A DNA stretch of 64,000 bases from Pseudomonadales bacterium (GTDB taxonomy: Bacteria; Pseudomonadota; Gammaproteobacteria; Pseudomonadales; Pseudohongiellaceae). The notes under the pieces are model-generated. The model worked only from the letters and a program-made list of their open reading frames with translations. It did no database searches and was not told the DNA's origin. Numbering within the stretch: position 1 is the stretch's first letter; each line of letters opens with the position of its first letter. Shown piece by piece: positions 17,005 through 25,695 of this stretch. Made by a program: the position numbers and the translations under genes. The DNA lies in contig JAJDSZ010000129.1 in the NCBI GenBank assembly GCA_022827425.1, positions 1 to 64,000 on the forward strand, written 5' to 3'.

Positions 17005-17925
17005 TCAGTTGCCCTGGTATTGCAAGGGCAAGGGAAAGGCTTCCGCCGCGAAATTGCCGTCGAGAAACCATGGCGCGCCGGATTCCGCGATTTTGATGCT
17101 CACGGCGGCCAGGGCCAGATTGGGCTCGCGGCTGCAATTGGCAAAGGCCAGCAATGGCTCGCCCTGGGCTTTTTCGTCCATGGGCTGCGGGCACAGGCGG
17201 CTGTTGTCGCGCAATTTCTGATCGCAATGGAACAGGAACATGCGTTTTTTGGGCTTGCCGCGAAAATGCATGCGGGCAACAACTTCCTGGCCGGTGTAAC
17301 AGCCCTTGCTGAAATTGATCACCCCGGAGATATCGTAGTTGAGCAATTGCGGCGTGTACTGCCCGCTCATGTCCGGGCGCACATGCACCTCACCCGCTTC
17401 CAGCCCTTCGCCGAGCCAGTCCGGGTCGGGGCCGGCCCGCCACTCGCCGAACAATTCCCGCAGCGGGGGAATTACGGCTTCATCGAAACACCACAATTCG
17501 TAGCGGTCTCCGGGTACCCGCAGCAGGCACATTTGCCTCGAAACCAGGCACTGGTTCACCGATGCCGGCGGCTTGGGAAACAGTCTCGCCAGCCCATTTC
17601 CACTGTCGGTGGACCACAGACCCAGCGCCAGGGGAATCCGGACTCGCCGCAATTCGACTTTTGAAAACACCGCATAACGCGACAGGGTGGAGAGTATCTT
17701 TTCCGCCATTCCCGCCGAAGTCTGCAACAGGCAGGCGCCACCGGCAGCCGGCACAAGACGAAAATCCGCAATGACACGGCCTTTCAGATTGCAGATCGCC
17801 CCGGGCAGCGAACGATGCTCCGCCAGCAGATCCACATTGCAGCTCACCTGCCCCTGCAGAAACTTCCTGGCATCCGGCCCGCTGACCTCAACAAACTCAT
17901 GTTCCGGCAAGGCGCAAACAGACAT
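17005..17925 (-). CDS. ygfZ: folate-binding protein YgfZ
   Basis: A 306-residue protein of the GcvT-like fold. The signature KGCYTGQEVVARMHFRGKPKKR is present, with the conserved cysteine. The N-terminus FVEVSGPDARKFLQGQVSCNVDLL is also typical. YgfZ is a tetrahydrofolate-dependent factor for assembly or repair of some iron-sulphur enzymes such as MiaB. Its presence near sdhE/ygfX is common in gammaproteobacteria. Confidence 0.94.
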   Translation of the reverse strand: MSVCALPEHEFVEVSGPDARKFLQGQVSCNVDLLAEHRSLPGAICNLKGRVIADFRLVPAAGGACLLQTSAGMAEKILSTLSRYAVFSKVELRRVRIPLALGLWSTDSGNGLARLFPKPPASVNQCLVSRQMCLLRVPGDRYELWCFDEAVIPPLRELFGEWRAGPDPDWLGEGLEAGEVHVRPDMSGQYTPQLLNYDISGVINFSKGCYTGQEVVARMHFRGKPKKRMFLFHCDQKLRDNSRLCPQPMDEKAQGEPLLAFANCSREPNLALAAVSIKIAESGAPWFLDGNFAAEAFPLPLQYQGN

Positions 17926-17985
17926 CTACCACTTCTTCCCCAAGAGCCAAATGCGCGAAGTGTAACAGCAACAAACTCACCGGGG

Positions 17986-18066
17986 GAGATTCCGCGACTG
18001 CGCTCCGCCACGCGCGGAATGACGGCGGACTCTTTCACCCTGCTCTGCGCAGCCGCAGGATCTCCC
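17986..18066. repeat. family A palindromic repeat, degenerate copy
   Basis: GAGATTCCGCGACT ... CGCGCGGAATGACG is one half of the unit; the other half is the diverged string TGCTCTGCGCAGCCGCAGGATCTCC. It lies in the divergent region between ygfZ and suhB. Confidence 0.7.
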
Positions 18067-18133
18067 CGGGGGTCCACAGCAGCGATACTCCCGGCAAATG
18101 CTAACATTAGCCCCCGTTTCCCCCAGATCTGTC

Positions 18134-18907
18134 ATGGAATCACTTCTGAATGTCGCACTGATTGCGGCTCGCGCCGCCGCGCGCAATCTCGCCCATGGCG
18201 TCGACCGGCTCGACCGGGTTCGCGTGCTCGACGCCAGCGACAGCGGCTTCGCCACAAGCATGGACCGGGATTCGGAACGAACCCTGGTGTACCAGATTCA
18301 CAAACTCTACCCCGATCACCGGATCGAATCGCGTCTTTCCGGCGACTGCGGCGGCAGCGACGAGCAGGTGGTCTGGCAGCTTGAGCCACTGGCGGGAAAT
18401 CGCAACTTCCTCACCGGCCTGCCCTGTTTCGGCGTTGCCGCGGGCTGCCGCGTCAAGGGCATTTTGAGCCATGCCGCCATCGTGCTGCCCCAGAGCCAGG
18501 AAGAATTCAGCGCCAGCCGCGGCCAGGGCGCGCAGCTCAATTCGCGCCGCATCCGGGTGGGAGACGATACCCACCCCGACGGTCGCATGCTCGCCCTGCA
18601 TTCGTCCCCCGGACAGAGCGAACGGAGCCGCGCCATGCAGCGGGCATTGCAAGCGCGGCAGGTTCTCATCCGGCAAAGCGGCTGCCCGGAATTCGATATC
18701 GTCCAGACTGCGGCGAACCGACTGCGGGGCGGCTGGTGCGGGGAAACCGCCGGCATCGGCGTGCAGGCGGCGGGACTTGTGCTGCGGGAAGCCGGCGGCC
18801 TGCTTGCGGGAGCGTCGGGCGAGGCTGATATTGCCGGAGGCAGCGAAACGCTGTACGGCAACCCGCGCATACTGCGCGAGCTATTGCGAATCCGCAAAGC
18901 GCTCTGA
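18134..18907 (+). CDS. suhB: SuhB-like inositol monophosphatase family protein, catalytic residues lost
   Basis: A 257-residue protein that aligns end to end with E. coli SuhB (start MESLLNVALIAARAAARNLA, middle ASRGQGAQLNSRRIR, end REAGGLL...GNPRILRELL). The metal and catalytic positions are changed: the EE of TEESG is RL (67-68), the two aspartates of IDPLDGT are Glu84 and Ala87 in LEPLAGN, and the aspartate of PWDFAAG is Val210. It is therefore very unlikely to be a phosphatase. E. coli SuhB also acts in the Nus antitermination complex on rRNA without needing catalysis, so this copy may keep only that role. ATG at 18134 matches family starts. Confidence 0.85.
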   Translation: MESLLNVALIAARAAARNLAHGVDRLDRVRVLDASDSGFATSMDRDSERTLVYQIHKLYPDHRIESRLSGDCGGSDEQVVWQLEPLAGNRNFLTGLPCFGVAAGCRVKGILSHAAIVLPQSQEEFSASRGQGAQLNSRRIRVGDDTHPDGRMLALHSSPGQSERSRAMQRALQARQVLIRQSGCPEFDIVQTAANRLRGGWCGETAGIGVQAAGLVLREAGGLLAGASGEADIAGGSETLYGNPRILRELLRIRKAL

Positions 18908-18958
18908 GAGACCCGGCAATCGGAGCCCGGACACGATTGCCGGCGTCCCTCAAACCCA

Positions 18959-19118
18959 GGAGCCTGCGCCGTGGGAATTCACGGCTGCAAATCCGCTCTC
19001 ATCCACGCCCCCGGTCGCTCGATTTCGTTGCATATCCACCAATATTCGCCTCAATCGACCGGCCGGGGCGCGGCGATAGCGAATTTTCGCTTTCGCGAAT
19101 TCCCACGGCGCAGGCTCC
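18959..19118. mobile_element. MITE-like element with 22-bp terminal inverted repeats
   Basis: GGAGCCTGCGCCGTGGGAAT(TC) at 18959-18980 is repeated exactly, inverted, at 19097-19118. The 116-base interior has no ORF of note. The arms contain the family C core. No clear target-site duplication was seen. It lies between suhB and the MATE gene. Confidence 0.7.
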
Positions 19119-19181
19119 CAGGCAGCGGACATTCCGGCCGGGATTGCGCTATAGTCGCCGCCAGGTTTGCAGGAATCTCAC

Positions 19182-20546
19182 ATGCCATCTGGCGCCCATC
19201 ACAAACTGGTGCAAGGGTCCGTGCGGGAATCATTGATCCGGATGACCGCGCCGATGATTGTCGGCATGCTGATGATGTTCAGCTTCAATCTGGTGGACAC
19301 CCTGTTCATCAGCTTTCTCGGCACCGAATCGTTAACCGCCATCAGCTTCACCTTTCCGGTCGCCTTTACCGTGCTGAGCATGGCTATCGGGCTCGGCATC
19401 GGCGCCTCGGCGGTGGTGGGCAAATACATTGGCCGGGAAGACATGGAGCGCGCCAAGGAAGCCGCCACGGTAATCAACTATATCTCCCTCGCCATGGGCT
19501 GCCTGCTGGTGGCGCTGTGCTGGATCTTCCTGGACGAGATTTTCGGCCTGCTTGGCGCCAGCGAGGAACTGCTGGTGCCGATTCGCCAGTTCATGGCGAT
19601 CTGGCTGCCCGGCAGCCTGCTGATGATCTGCATGATGACAGGCAACAGCATTCTGCGCGCCAATGGCAACACCCGCACCCCGAGCATGCTGATGGCCGCG
19701 GCGGGTTTTGCCAATGCCGCGCTGGACCCGCTGCTGATTTTCGGCCTCGGCCCTTTCCCCGCCCTGGGCATCCAGGGCGCCGCCTGGGCCACGGTAATCG
19801 CCTGGGGGCTGGCGGTGGCCTACCTGTTCCGGCTGCTCGTGTTCGAGCAGGAACTGGTGGCCAGGCAGATGCCCGCCCCCGCCGTGATGAAAACCTCGGG
19901 AGGCGAAATGCTGCGCATCGGCATTCCCGCCGCCGGCGCCAACATGATGACGCCGCTGGCGGCGGGCTTCATGACCGCCATTGCCGCGGGATTCGGCAAT
20001 AACGCCGTGGCGGCGCTCGGCGTTGGCGGCCGCATCGAGCCCATCGCCACCCTGCTCATTCTCGCCATGTCGACTTCCCTGCCGCCGCTCATCAGCCAGA
20101 ACTACGGCGCCGGCCGTCTGGACCGGGTGGCGGAAGCCTACCGGCTGTCAATCCACTTCGTGCTGGTCTGGCAGTTGCTGGTGTTCGCCCTGCTGGCGCT
20201 GGCCGCGCCGCTGATCGCGGAAGTTTTCTCCGATGACCCGGAAGTGATTTCCACCATCCGGCTGTTCCTGTGGATCATGCCGCTGGGTTTCGGCATGCAG
20301 GGGGTAATCATTCTCACCAATTCCTCGCTCAACGCCCTGCACCAGCCCATGCGCGCCTTGTGGCTGAGCATCGCCCGGTTCTTTGTTTTTTATGTGCCCC
20401 TGGCCTGGCTCGGCAGCGTGTATTTCGGGCTTTGGGGATTCTTCGCCGGCGCGGTGGGCGGCAATCTGGCCATGGGGTTGATTTCCCTGGCGACTTTCAA
20501 CCGGGCGCTCGGCGCCGAACTCCGCCTGCGGGAGAAGCCCGCCTGA
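19182..20546 (+). CDS. MATE family efflux transporter
   Basis: A 454-residue polytopic membrane protein with twelve predicted helices in two similar halves. The opening SVRESLIRMTAPMIVGMLMMFSFNLVDTLFISFLGTESLTAISFTFPV and the repeat-half start GGEMLRIGIPAAGANMMTPLAAGFM are typical of MATE exporters. These move drugs or metabolites out in exchange for sodium or protons. AGGA lies eight bases before the ATG at 19182. The specific substrate is unknown. Confidence 0.92.
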   Translation: MPSGAHHKLVQGSVRESLIRMTAPMIVGMLMMFSFNLVDTLFISFLGTESLTAISFTFPVAFTVLSMAIGLGIGASAVVGKYIGREDMERAKEAATVINYISLAMGCLLVALCWIFLDEIFGLLGASEELLVPIRQFMAIWLPGSLLMICMMTGNSILRANGNTRTPSMLMAAAGFANAALDPLLIFGLGPFPALGIQGAAWATVIAWGLAVAYLFRLLVFEQELVARQMPAPAVMKTSGGEMLRIGIPAAGANMMTPLAAGFMTAIAAGFGNNAVAALGVGGRIEPIATLLILAMSTSLPPLISQNYGAGRLDRVAEAYRLSIHFVLVWQLLVFALLALAAPLIAEVFSDDPEVISTIRLFLWIMPLGFGMQGVIILTNSSLNALHQPMRALWLSIARFFVFYVPLAWLGSVYFGLWGFFAGAVGGNLAMGLISLATFNRALGAELRLREKPA

Positions 20547-20566
20547 ATTGCCACCGGGAGGGGACG

Positions 20567-22168
20567 CTAACGGCTGAAGAAGCCCCGCACTTCGGAAAAC
20601 AGCGATTTCTTCTCTTTGGCCGCCAGCACCTCCACCGGCGCGGGGGCGTCGTCTTCCACAAGTTCGAAACTCTTGTCCCGCACCGTGGCGGGATCTTCCA
20701 TGGCATTGCCTTCGGTGTAGCTCAGGCGATTGTTCCGCTGCTGGAAGGCCAGCATTTCCTGGCAGATTTCATTGTACTCGCTCTGGCTGAGCAATTCGGG
20801 CCTTTCTTTCATGTTCAAGGTAAACTTTCTGTTGTTAACCGCTGATAAATAATGTAAATTCTTCTTGTTTTTGATCAGCAATCCCTCCTCTTCGGCGATC
20901 TTGTACAGCGGCGTCCCGCGCAGGGGAATATAGGGGAAGAAAAAGAAGAACTCCGGCGCGATGCGGCGGTTGAGTTCCAGGGTCTTGCGCATGTTGGCGG
21001 CGGTTTCCAGCGGCGCGCCGACGATGTTGAAAGTCAGCCGGAAGATGCCCGCCTTCCTGCAGTTGTCGGCGGCATTGATGACCTGTTCGTTGGTCATTTT
21101 GCGGCCAAGCATTCGCGCCCGGTATTCCTCGTCGCCGCTTTCGATGCCGAACCAGATCGTGTGGCAGCCAGCTTCCGCCGCGGTGCGGCAGAATTCCTCG
21201 TTCATCACCTCGACCCGGGAATTGATGGAAAAGGGCAGGCGGATTCGCTCCTTGTAAATGGCGAAGAATGCCCGGACAAACTTCAGATTGGAGAGGAACA
21301 ATTCGTCCCAGAACTCGAAGTAGCCGACGTTGTACTGATCGCGCAGCCGCTCGAGTTCCGCCACCATGGCTTCGGGCTCGTACTTGCGCAGAAAGGTTTT
21401 CTTGCTGCGCCAGCCTTCCAGAATGGGGGTGTTGCAGCAATAGGTGCAGCGGTAGGGGCAGCCCCGGCCGGTCATGACCGGCAGCACGAGCTTGCCCTTG
21501 GGGCCGAAAATCGAGGAGTTGACGCCTGCGAAGCTGCCGTCCCGGGAGAAGATGTCATAGTCCGGGAAAGGCAGGGCCGCAAGATCGCCGTTCTGGTGCG
21601 CTTCGGTGCGCCAGATCTGACCATCGGCGAGTTTTTCCCACATGCCGTCGGCGGGGCCCGTTTCCCCGCGCAGATGCCGCACGATGTTACCGATGGCGTA
21701 TTCGCCGTCGCCCACACAGATGTAATCGATATGGGGGTTGGCGATGGTCTGCTCCTGGGACAGCATGGCCTGATAGCCGCCGACGAGTATGGGCAGCGAC
21801 GGCGACAGCCGCTTCAGTTCGGCGAAATAGGGCTCCATGGGGAACCAGTGCGGGCTCATGATGGAAAAGGCGATGAGATCGGCGTCGAGTTCGGCGATCC
21901 CGCGGGCGAAATTCACCGGCGTATAGCGTTCGGCGTCGCGCAGGATCAGCACGGGTTCGAGCAGGACTTCCACTTCGGGAAACTCGCGCTTGAGATACGC
22001 CGACATGCTGGCGATGGGCATGGCGATCTCATTGCCATCGGGGGAATAGAACGAAAAAACAAGCCGCGGTTTCTTTCGGGTGACCGTGCCGAAATAGCGG
22101 GATTTATGCCGGGGATAAACGAGATCGTCGCTGCTGACGGCGATGATCCGAGCCTGGGAGTTCATCAT
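20567..22168 (-). CDS. B12-binding-domain radical SAM protein
   Basis: A 533-residue protein from the ATG at 22168. The N-terminal part (LVFSFYSPDGNEIAMPIASMSAYL ... DYICVGDGEYAI) is a cobalamin-binding-like fold. The radical SAM cluster motif is GRGCPYRCTYCC, and SPRYWF-type core segments follow (TIWFGIESGDEEYRARML, FNIVGAPLETAANMRKTLEL). It probably does a radical methylation or rearrangement; the substrate is unknown. The frame is open to 22276 and beyond, but the upstream part runs through the family A repeat, so an early start is less likely. No partner gene is evident. Confidence 0.85.
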   Translation of the reverse strand: MMNSQARIIAVSSDDLVYPRHKSRYFGTVTRKKPRLVFSFYSPDGNEIAMPIASMSAYLKREFPEVEVLLEPVLILRDAERYTPVNFARGIAELDADLIAFSIMSPHWFPMEPYFAELKRLSPSLPILVGGYQAMLSQEQTIANPHIDYICVGDGEYAIGNIVRHLRGETGPADGMWEKLADGQIWRTEAHQNGDLAALPFPDYDIFSRDGSFAGVNSSIFGPKGKLVLPVMTGRGCPYRCTYCCNTPILEGWRSKKTFLRKYEPEAMVAELERLRDQYNVGYFEFWDELFLSNLKFVRAFFAIYKERIRLPFSINSRVEVMNEEFCRTAAEAGCHTIWFGIESGDEEYRARMLGRKMTNEQVINAADNCRKAGIFRLTFNIVGAPLETAANMRKTLELNRRIAPEFFFFFPYIPLRGTPLYKIAEEEGLLIKNKKNLHYLSAVNNRKFTLNMKERPELLSQSEYNEICQEMLAFQQRNNRLSYTEGNAMEDPATVRDKSFELVEDDAPAPVEVLAAKEKKSLFSEVRGFFSR

Positions 22169-22279
22169 CTGCCCCATTCGCGAGATGCGGTGAAGTATAT
22201 CATCAAAGAAGCGGCTTCCGGCGGTTTTCGATGCCTCGTGAATACTATATTCTTCGACCGTGTTGCGAAGTTCCATAAT

Positions 22280-22369
22280 GTCATTCTGCGCGAAGCGAAG
22301 TCGCAGAAGCTCCCGACACATGGCGCCGAGCAAGATGGACAAGATTCCGCGACTCCGCGCGGAATAATG
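22280..22369. repeat. family A palindromic repeat, diverged copy
   Basis: GTCATTCTGCGCG... and ...GATTCCGCGACTCCGCGCGGAAT form the two arms, with a longer unrelated centre. It sits between the divergent radical SAM and nitroreductase genes. Confidence 0.75.
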
Positions 22370-22419
22370 AGGAGTGGCAGCGGGGCGGCGCCGGATTCCG
22401 GCCCGGTGGTGTGAGTTCC

Positions 22420-22980
22420 ATGAATGCGATTGAAGCGCTGTTGGGCCGCAATTCGGCGCCCCGGCTGGAGGCGCCGGGGCCGGACGCGGAACAGTTGGAC
22501 ACGATTTGCCGGGCGGCGCTGCGGGTGGCGGATCACGCCCGGCTCAGGCCCTGGCGCTTCCTGCTGGTGCGGGGGGAATCGAGGCGGAAGCTGGGCGAGC
22601 TGTTTGTCGCCGCCGCCCTGGAATCCGCGCCGGACATGACGGCCGCGGAAAAGGACCGGCTGCGGGGGAAGACCTTGCGGGCGCCGCTGATCATCGTGGT
22701 GATCGCCAGCCACCGGGAGCATCCCAAGGTACCCGGAATCGAGCAGGATCTTTCCGCGGGAGCGGCTGCCCAGAACATGCTCAATGCCGCCCACGCCCTG
22801 GGCCTTGGGGCCATGTGGCGCACGGGCTCCATGGCCTACCATCCCCGGGTGGAGCGGGGGCTTGGCCTGGACGACGGGGAGAAAATCATCGGCTTTGTGT
22901 ATCTGGGCGCCATCAGCGGCAATCCCAGGACGCTTCGGGAGGAAGACCCGGCGGATTATTTTGCGGAATGGCCGGCATGA
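22420..22980 (+). CDS. nitroreductase family protein (YdjA-like)
   Basis: A 186-residue FMN-dependent enzyme. ADHARLRPWRFLLVRGESRRKLGELF is the typical FMN-binding segment with the arginine used by YdjA-type enzymes, and QDLSAGAAAQNMLNAAHALGLGAMWRTG is the conserved core. It reduces nitro or quinone compounds with NAD(P)H; the native substrate is unknown. The ATG at 22420 is chosen over a GTG at 22411. It overlaps the zinc-ribbon gene by four bases and begins a three-gene transcript. Confidence 0.88.
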   Translation: MNAIEALLGRNSAPRLEAPGPDAEQLDTICRAALRVADHARLRPWRFLLVRGESRRKLGELFVAAALESAPDMTAAEKDRLRGKTLRAPLIIVVIASHREHPKVPGIEQDLSAGAAAQNMLNAAHALGLGAMWRTGSMAYHPRVERGLGLDDGEKIIGFVYLGAISGNPRTLREEDPADYFAEWPA

Positions 22981-23381
22981 GCGGACGCAGCATCGCCATG
23001 AATTGCTGGAAGTGCGATCACCGCATGAATCATGTGCCGCTGCCCTTTTCCCGTTATGAGGAATGCGAAAAGTGCAAGGTTGACCTGCACGTCTGCTACG
23101 CCTGCCGGCATTACGACCCGGCGGTGGCCGACGCCTGCCGCGAGGACCGGGCGGATTTCGTGCTCGACAAGGACCGCGCCAATTTCTGCGATTACTTCCG
23201 GCCCGGCAAGAACGCCTGCCGCGGCAAGGCGCGGGCCGATTCCAAAATTGCCGGGCAGCAGCTTGCCGCCTTGTTCGGCGAGGATGCCCCGGGGGATGAC
23301 GAAGGCGAGAGCAAGGCGGTCCCGAGCGAGGCCGATGCGGCCCTCTCCGAACTCAAGCGACTGTTCGGCAACGAAGACTGA
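22977..23381 (+). CDS. conserved zinc-ribbon hypothetical protein
   Basis: A 134-residue protein with CWKC, CEKC, CYAC, then DACRED and NFCDYF, enough cysteines for two zinc sites. The pattern of paired cysteines followed by DPA..C..DRADFVLDKDRANFCDYF is seen in a widespread family of unknown function. The C-terminal 50 residues are acidic and low in complexity. Start and the previous stop overlap (ATGA); MNCWKC at 22998 is an alternative start. It is co-transcribed with the nitroreductase and acyltransferase genes. Confidence 0.75.
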   Translation: MSGRSIAMNCWKCDHRMNHVPLPFSRYEECEKCKVDLHVCYACRHYDPAVADACREDRADFVLDKDRANFCDYFRPGKNACRGKARADSKIAGQQLAALFGEDAPGDDEGESKAVPSEADAALSELKRLFGNED

Positions 23382-23404
23382 GGCCCGGAAGCGCGCGGGA
23401 ATCC

Positions 23405-23980
23405 ATGCGAACCACCGTTTTTTCCACTCCCCTCATCACCCCGCTGCTGCGAAGTTTTTCGCGGGTAATGCTGGCCCTGATGGGTTGGAAAATCCGCGGC
23501 GGGGAACTGAAGCATCAGCGCTGTGTACTGATCGGCGCGCCCCATACCAGCAATTGGGATTTCCCGCTGATGATCATGGCGGTGCTGGCGCTGAAGCTGC
23601 GAGTGTTCTGGATGGGCAAGCACACCCTGTTCCCCTTCCCTTTCGCCGGCCTGATGAAATGGCTGGGAGGCATCCCCATCGACCGCAGCCGGCCCCATAA
23701 CGTGGTGCGGGAGACCGTGCGGCAGTACGAACAACACGACGAACTGATCGTGCTCGTGCCGCCGGAAGGCACCCGCAGCAAGGTGGAGCGCTGGAAAACG
23801 GGCTTTTACCACATCGCCAGCAATGCCGGCGTGCCGATTCTGCTCGGCTATGTGGACGCGGGGAAAAAGGAGGCGGGCTTTGCGGATTTCCACCAGCCCA
23901 GCGGAAACGTGGAGCGGGACCTTGCGGAAATCCGCAAATTCTATGCAGGCAAGAAGGGCCTGAAAGCGGCCAATACCTAG
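23405..23980 (+). CDS. lysophospholipid acyltransferase family protein
   Basis: A 191-residue membrane-associated enzyme. The acyltransferase box HTSNWD (HX4D) is present, and PPEGTRSKVERWKTGFYHIA matches the PEGTRS acceptor-binding motif. GGIPIDRS lies between them, as usual. Proteins of this short type are related to PlsC, but the exact acceptor is unknown. It follows the zinc-ribbon gene after 23 bases. The stop codon overlaps a family C core sequence (GGAGCCTGCGC at 23980). Confidence 0.87.
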   Translation: MRTTVFSTPLITPLLRSFSRVMLALMGWKIRGGELKHQRCVLIGAPHTSNWDFPLMIMAVLALKLRVFWMGKHTLFPFPFAGLMKWLGGIPIDRSRPHNVVRETVRQYEQHDELIVLVPPEGTRSKVERWKTGFYHIASNAGVPILLGYVDAGKKEAGFADFHQPSGNVERDLAEIRKFYAGKKGLKAANT

Positions 23981-24062
23981 GAGCCTGCGCCCGGCGCTTC
24001 CGCGCCCAATCAGCTTCAGAGACGCCTGTGGCAGCGTCGCATTGGCGCTGCCATTCAGCGAA

Positions 24063-24428
24063 TTACAGCAGCGCCTGCACCGCCGCCTTGGCTTCGTCGC
24101 TGGCGCCGTGGTTCAGGTCCATCACGACCTGGGCCAGGGACTTGGCGCGGGGGTCGGCATCGTCGGCTTCGAGCACCTGCGCCATGGCGGCCTTGCCGTC
24201 TTCGCTGGCGGCATGCTCGATTCCCATGACGGCGTTCGCCACCGCCTTGAAGGCGGGTCCGACGCCGTCATCGTCGATGAGCCCCTGCAAGGCCATCTTG
24301 TCGTCGTCGGACGGGAAGTGGTTCAGATTCATCAGCACCCCGGCGATGACTTCGGTAGCCTGGTCATTGTCGGCGTATACGAAGGGCGCGAAAGCGCAGA
24401 TCAGCACAGCAGCAATCAGTTTTTTCAC
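24063..24428 (-). CDS. small exported protein, unknown function
   Basis: A 121-residue protein with a GTG start. GAGGA lies seven bases upstream. The signal peptide is VKKLIAAVLICAFAPFVYA, giving a mature acidic helical protein of about 102 residues with two similar halves (ATEVIAGVLMNLNHFPSDDDK and AKSLAQVVMDLNHGASDEAK). No known domain was recognised. It lies upstream of, and in the same direction as, the TauE gene. Confidence 0.75.
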   Translation of the reverse strand: MKKLIAAVLICAFAPFVYADNDQATEVIAGVLMNLNHFPSDDDKMALQGLIDDDGVGPAFKAVANAVMGIEHAASEDGKAAMAQVLEADDADPRAKSLAQVVMDLNHGASDEAKAAVQALL

Positions 24429-24498
24429 CTGGATTTCCTCTGGGAAAATGTTTTGGAAAGGGCAGTGTACCACCCGCGCGGGCGGAGTAAAACCTTAC

Positions 24499-25206
24499 TT
24501 AAATCCAGTAGGAAACCACAGCGGCGAGGCCGGCCATGCTGCACAGGGTGAGGGAGCCGAGGCGGAGCATTTGCGAGGTGATCAGATGCACCGAGCGCAT
24601 GGCGAGCCAGTAGCCGAGCAGGGTTGCCGGCAGGAAGGGCAGGGAAAGCAGCATCTGTTGAGGGCCGAAGCGGCCCACCGCAGCCAGCATCATCAGGGTC
24701 AGCAGGCAACTGACGATAAAGAAAGCCGCCATGTTGGCGCGGATGAAATCCACGGTCTGGTGCTGCAGCACCAGCGCCATGGGCGGGCCACCGATGGAGG
24801 TGCTCGTGCCCATGAATCCAGACAGGAAACCGGCGCTGAACATGGCCGGGCGGGTGGGGCGGAACTCCACCCGGCCCAGGCTGAGCCAGACCGCGGCAAG
24901 CACCGAAAGGCCAAGCCACAGGCCAAGCGCGCGCTGGTCGATCCAGAACAAGAGCAGCCCCCCGGCCACGGTGCCGGGAATCCGCCCATAGATGGCGAAC
25001 TGCAATCCACGGAAGGAAATCGACCGCCGAAAGCGCCAGGCGTTGGCCAGGGAAAGCGTCAGCGCCGCCACGGTAATCGGCGCCGGCACATAGTCGGGAT
25101 TGATGAAAAAAAGCAGCGGCGCCGCAATCACCGCCAGTCCAAAGCCAATCGCAGTCTGCACGAAAGACCCGGCCAGAACAATCAAAGTCGCGAGCAGTAC
25201 TTCCAT
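24499..25206 (-). CDS. TauE/SafE family membrane transporter
   Basis: A 235-residue membrane protein with about eight helices. AGSFVQTAIGFGLAVIAAPLLFFINPDYVPAPITVA and the second-half GFLSGFMGTSTSIGGPPMALVL are the duplicated signature of the TauE/SafE (DUF81) family. Family members export sulfite, sulfoacetate or other organic anions. The ATG at 25206 is preferred to one at 25230. The substrate cannot be read from the sequence or neighbours. Confidence 0.9.
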   Translation of the reverse strand: MEVLLATLIVLAGSFVQTAIGFGLAVIAAPLLFFINPDYVPAPITVAALTLSLANAWRFRRSISFRGLQFAIYGRIPGTVAGGLLLFWIDQRALGLWLGLSVLAAVWLSLGRVEFRPTRPAMFSAGFLSGFMGTSTSIGGPPMALVLQHQTVDFIRANMAAFFIVSCLLTLMMLAAVGRFGPQQMLLSLPFLPATLLGYWLAMRSVHLITSQMLRLGSLTLCSMAGLAAVVSYWI

Positions 25207-25250
25207 CCTTCCGCCACCCTTCCAGACCATTCCTGCGCCAAAAACTGCCC

Positions 25251-25289
25251 CAGGAGCCTGCGGGGGTGAGGCCCGGCCGGCGCAGCCGA
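25251..25289. repeat. fused family C and family B fragments
   Basis: AGGAGCCTGCG (family C core) runs into GGTGAGGCCCGGCCGGCGCA, the boundary sequence seen where family B begins at rpmJ. This suggests the repeat families recombine with each other or share an end. Confidence 0.5.
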
Positions 25290-25332
25290 AGAATCAGCAA
25301 TTCTCATTTTGGCAATGGGCGCGCTCACATCA

Positions 25333-25416
25333 GTCATCCTGCGCGCAGTCGCAGGATCTCGTTGGGTGGCCACTGCAAGAGATTCTGCGACTATGCTTCG
25401 CTTCGCGCAGAATGAC
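25333..25416. repeat. family A palindromic repeat, complete copy
   Basis: Arms GTCATCCTGCGCGCAGTCGC and GCGCAGAATGAC, with inner arms AGTCGCAGGATCTC and GAGATTCTGCGACT. The centre GTTGGGTGGCCACTGCAA is nearly shared with the copies at 26918 and 33706. Confidence 0.85.
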
Positions 25417-25493
25417 ATGAAGGTTGGAGCGCCATAATGAGAATTGCTGCCGAAGAATAGCATCGCTTGTCAGCGTGGAAAAATCGGGGAATT

Positions 25494-25612
25494 ACATACA
25501 ACCGTAGCCAAGTCGCCGCATCTCCCGAAATTCATTATTTTTCTTTGCCTGGGAGACCTTGTTTTCGCGAGCAAGGGCTTTTGTTTTTTTGGGGTTGGTT
25601 ATTGTTGTATGT
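25494..25612. other. AT-rich stretch bounded by a 9-bp inverted repeat
   Basis: ACATACAAC at 25494-25502 is repeated inverted as GTTGTATGT at 25604-25612. The interior is unusually AT-rich with T-runs and has no convincing coding sequence. It may be a decayed small element or simply chance. Confidence 0.3.
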
Positions 25613-25623
25613 GATTCCCATGG

Positions 25624-25651
25624 AAAAAGGGAATGCCATGAAGGCATTCCC
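25624..25651 (-). terminator. rho-independent terminator of the dehydratase/53-aa gene transcript
   Basis: On the minus strand GGGAATGCC, a five-base loop and GGCATTCCC form a perfect nine-pair stem followed by TTTTT. It lies 44 bases after the stop of the 53-residue gene, as expected for the end of that transcript. Confidence 0.8.
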
Positions 25652-25695
25652 TTTCCAAGAACCGCTTTCAAGTCTTATTGGTTATTCATTGCCGG

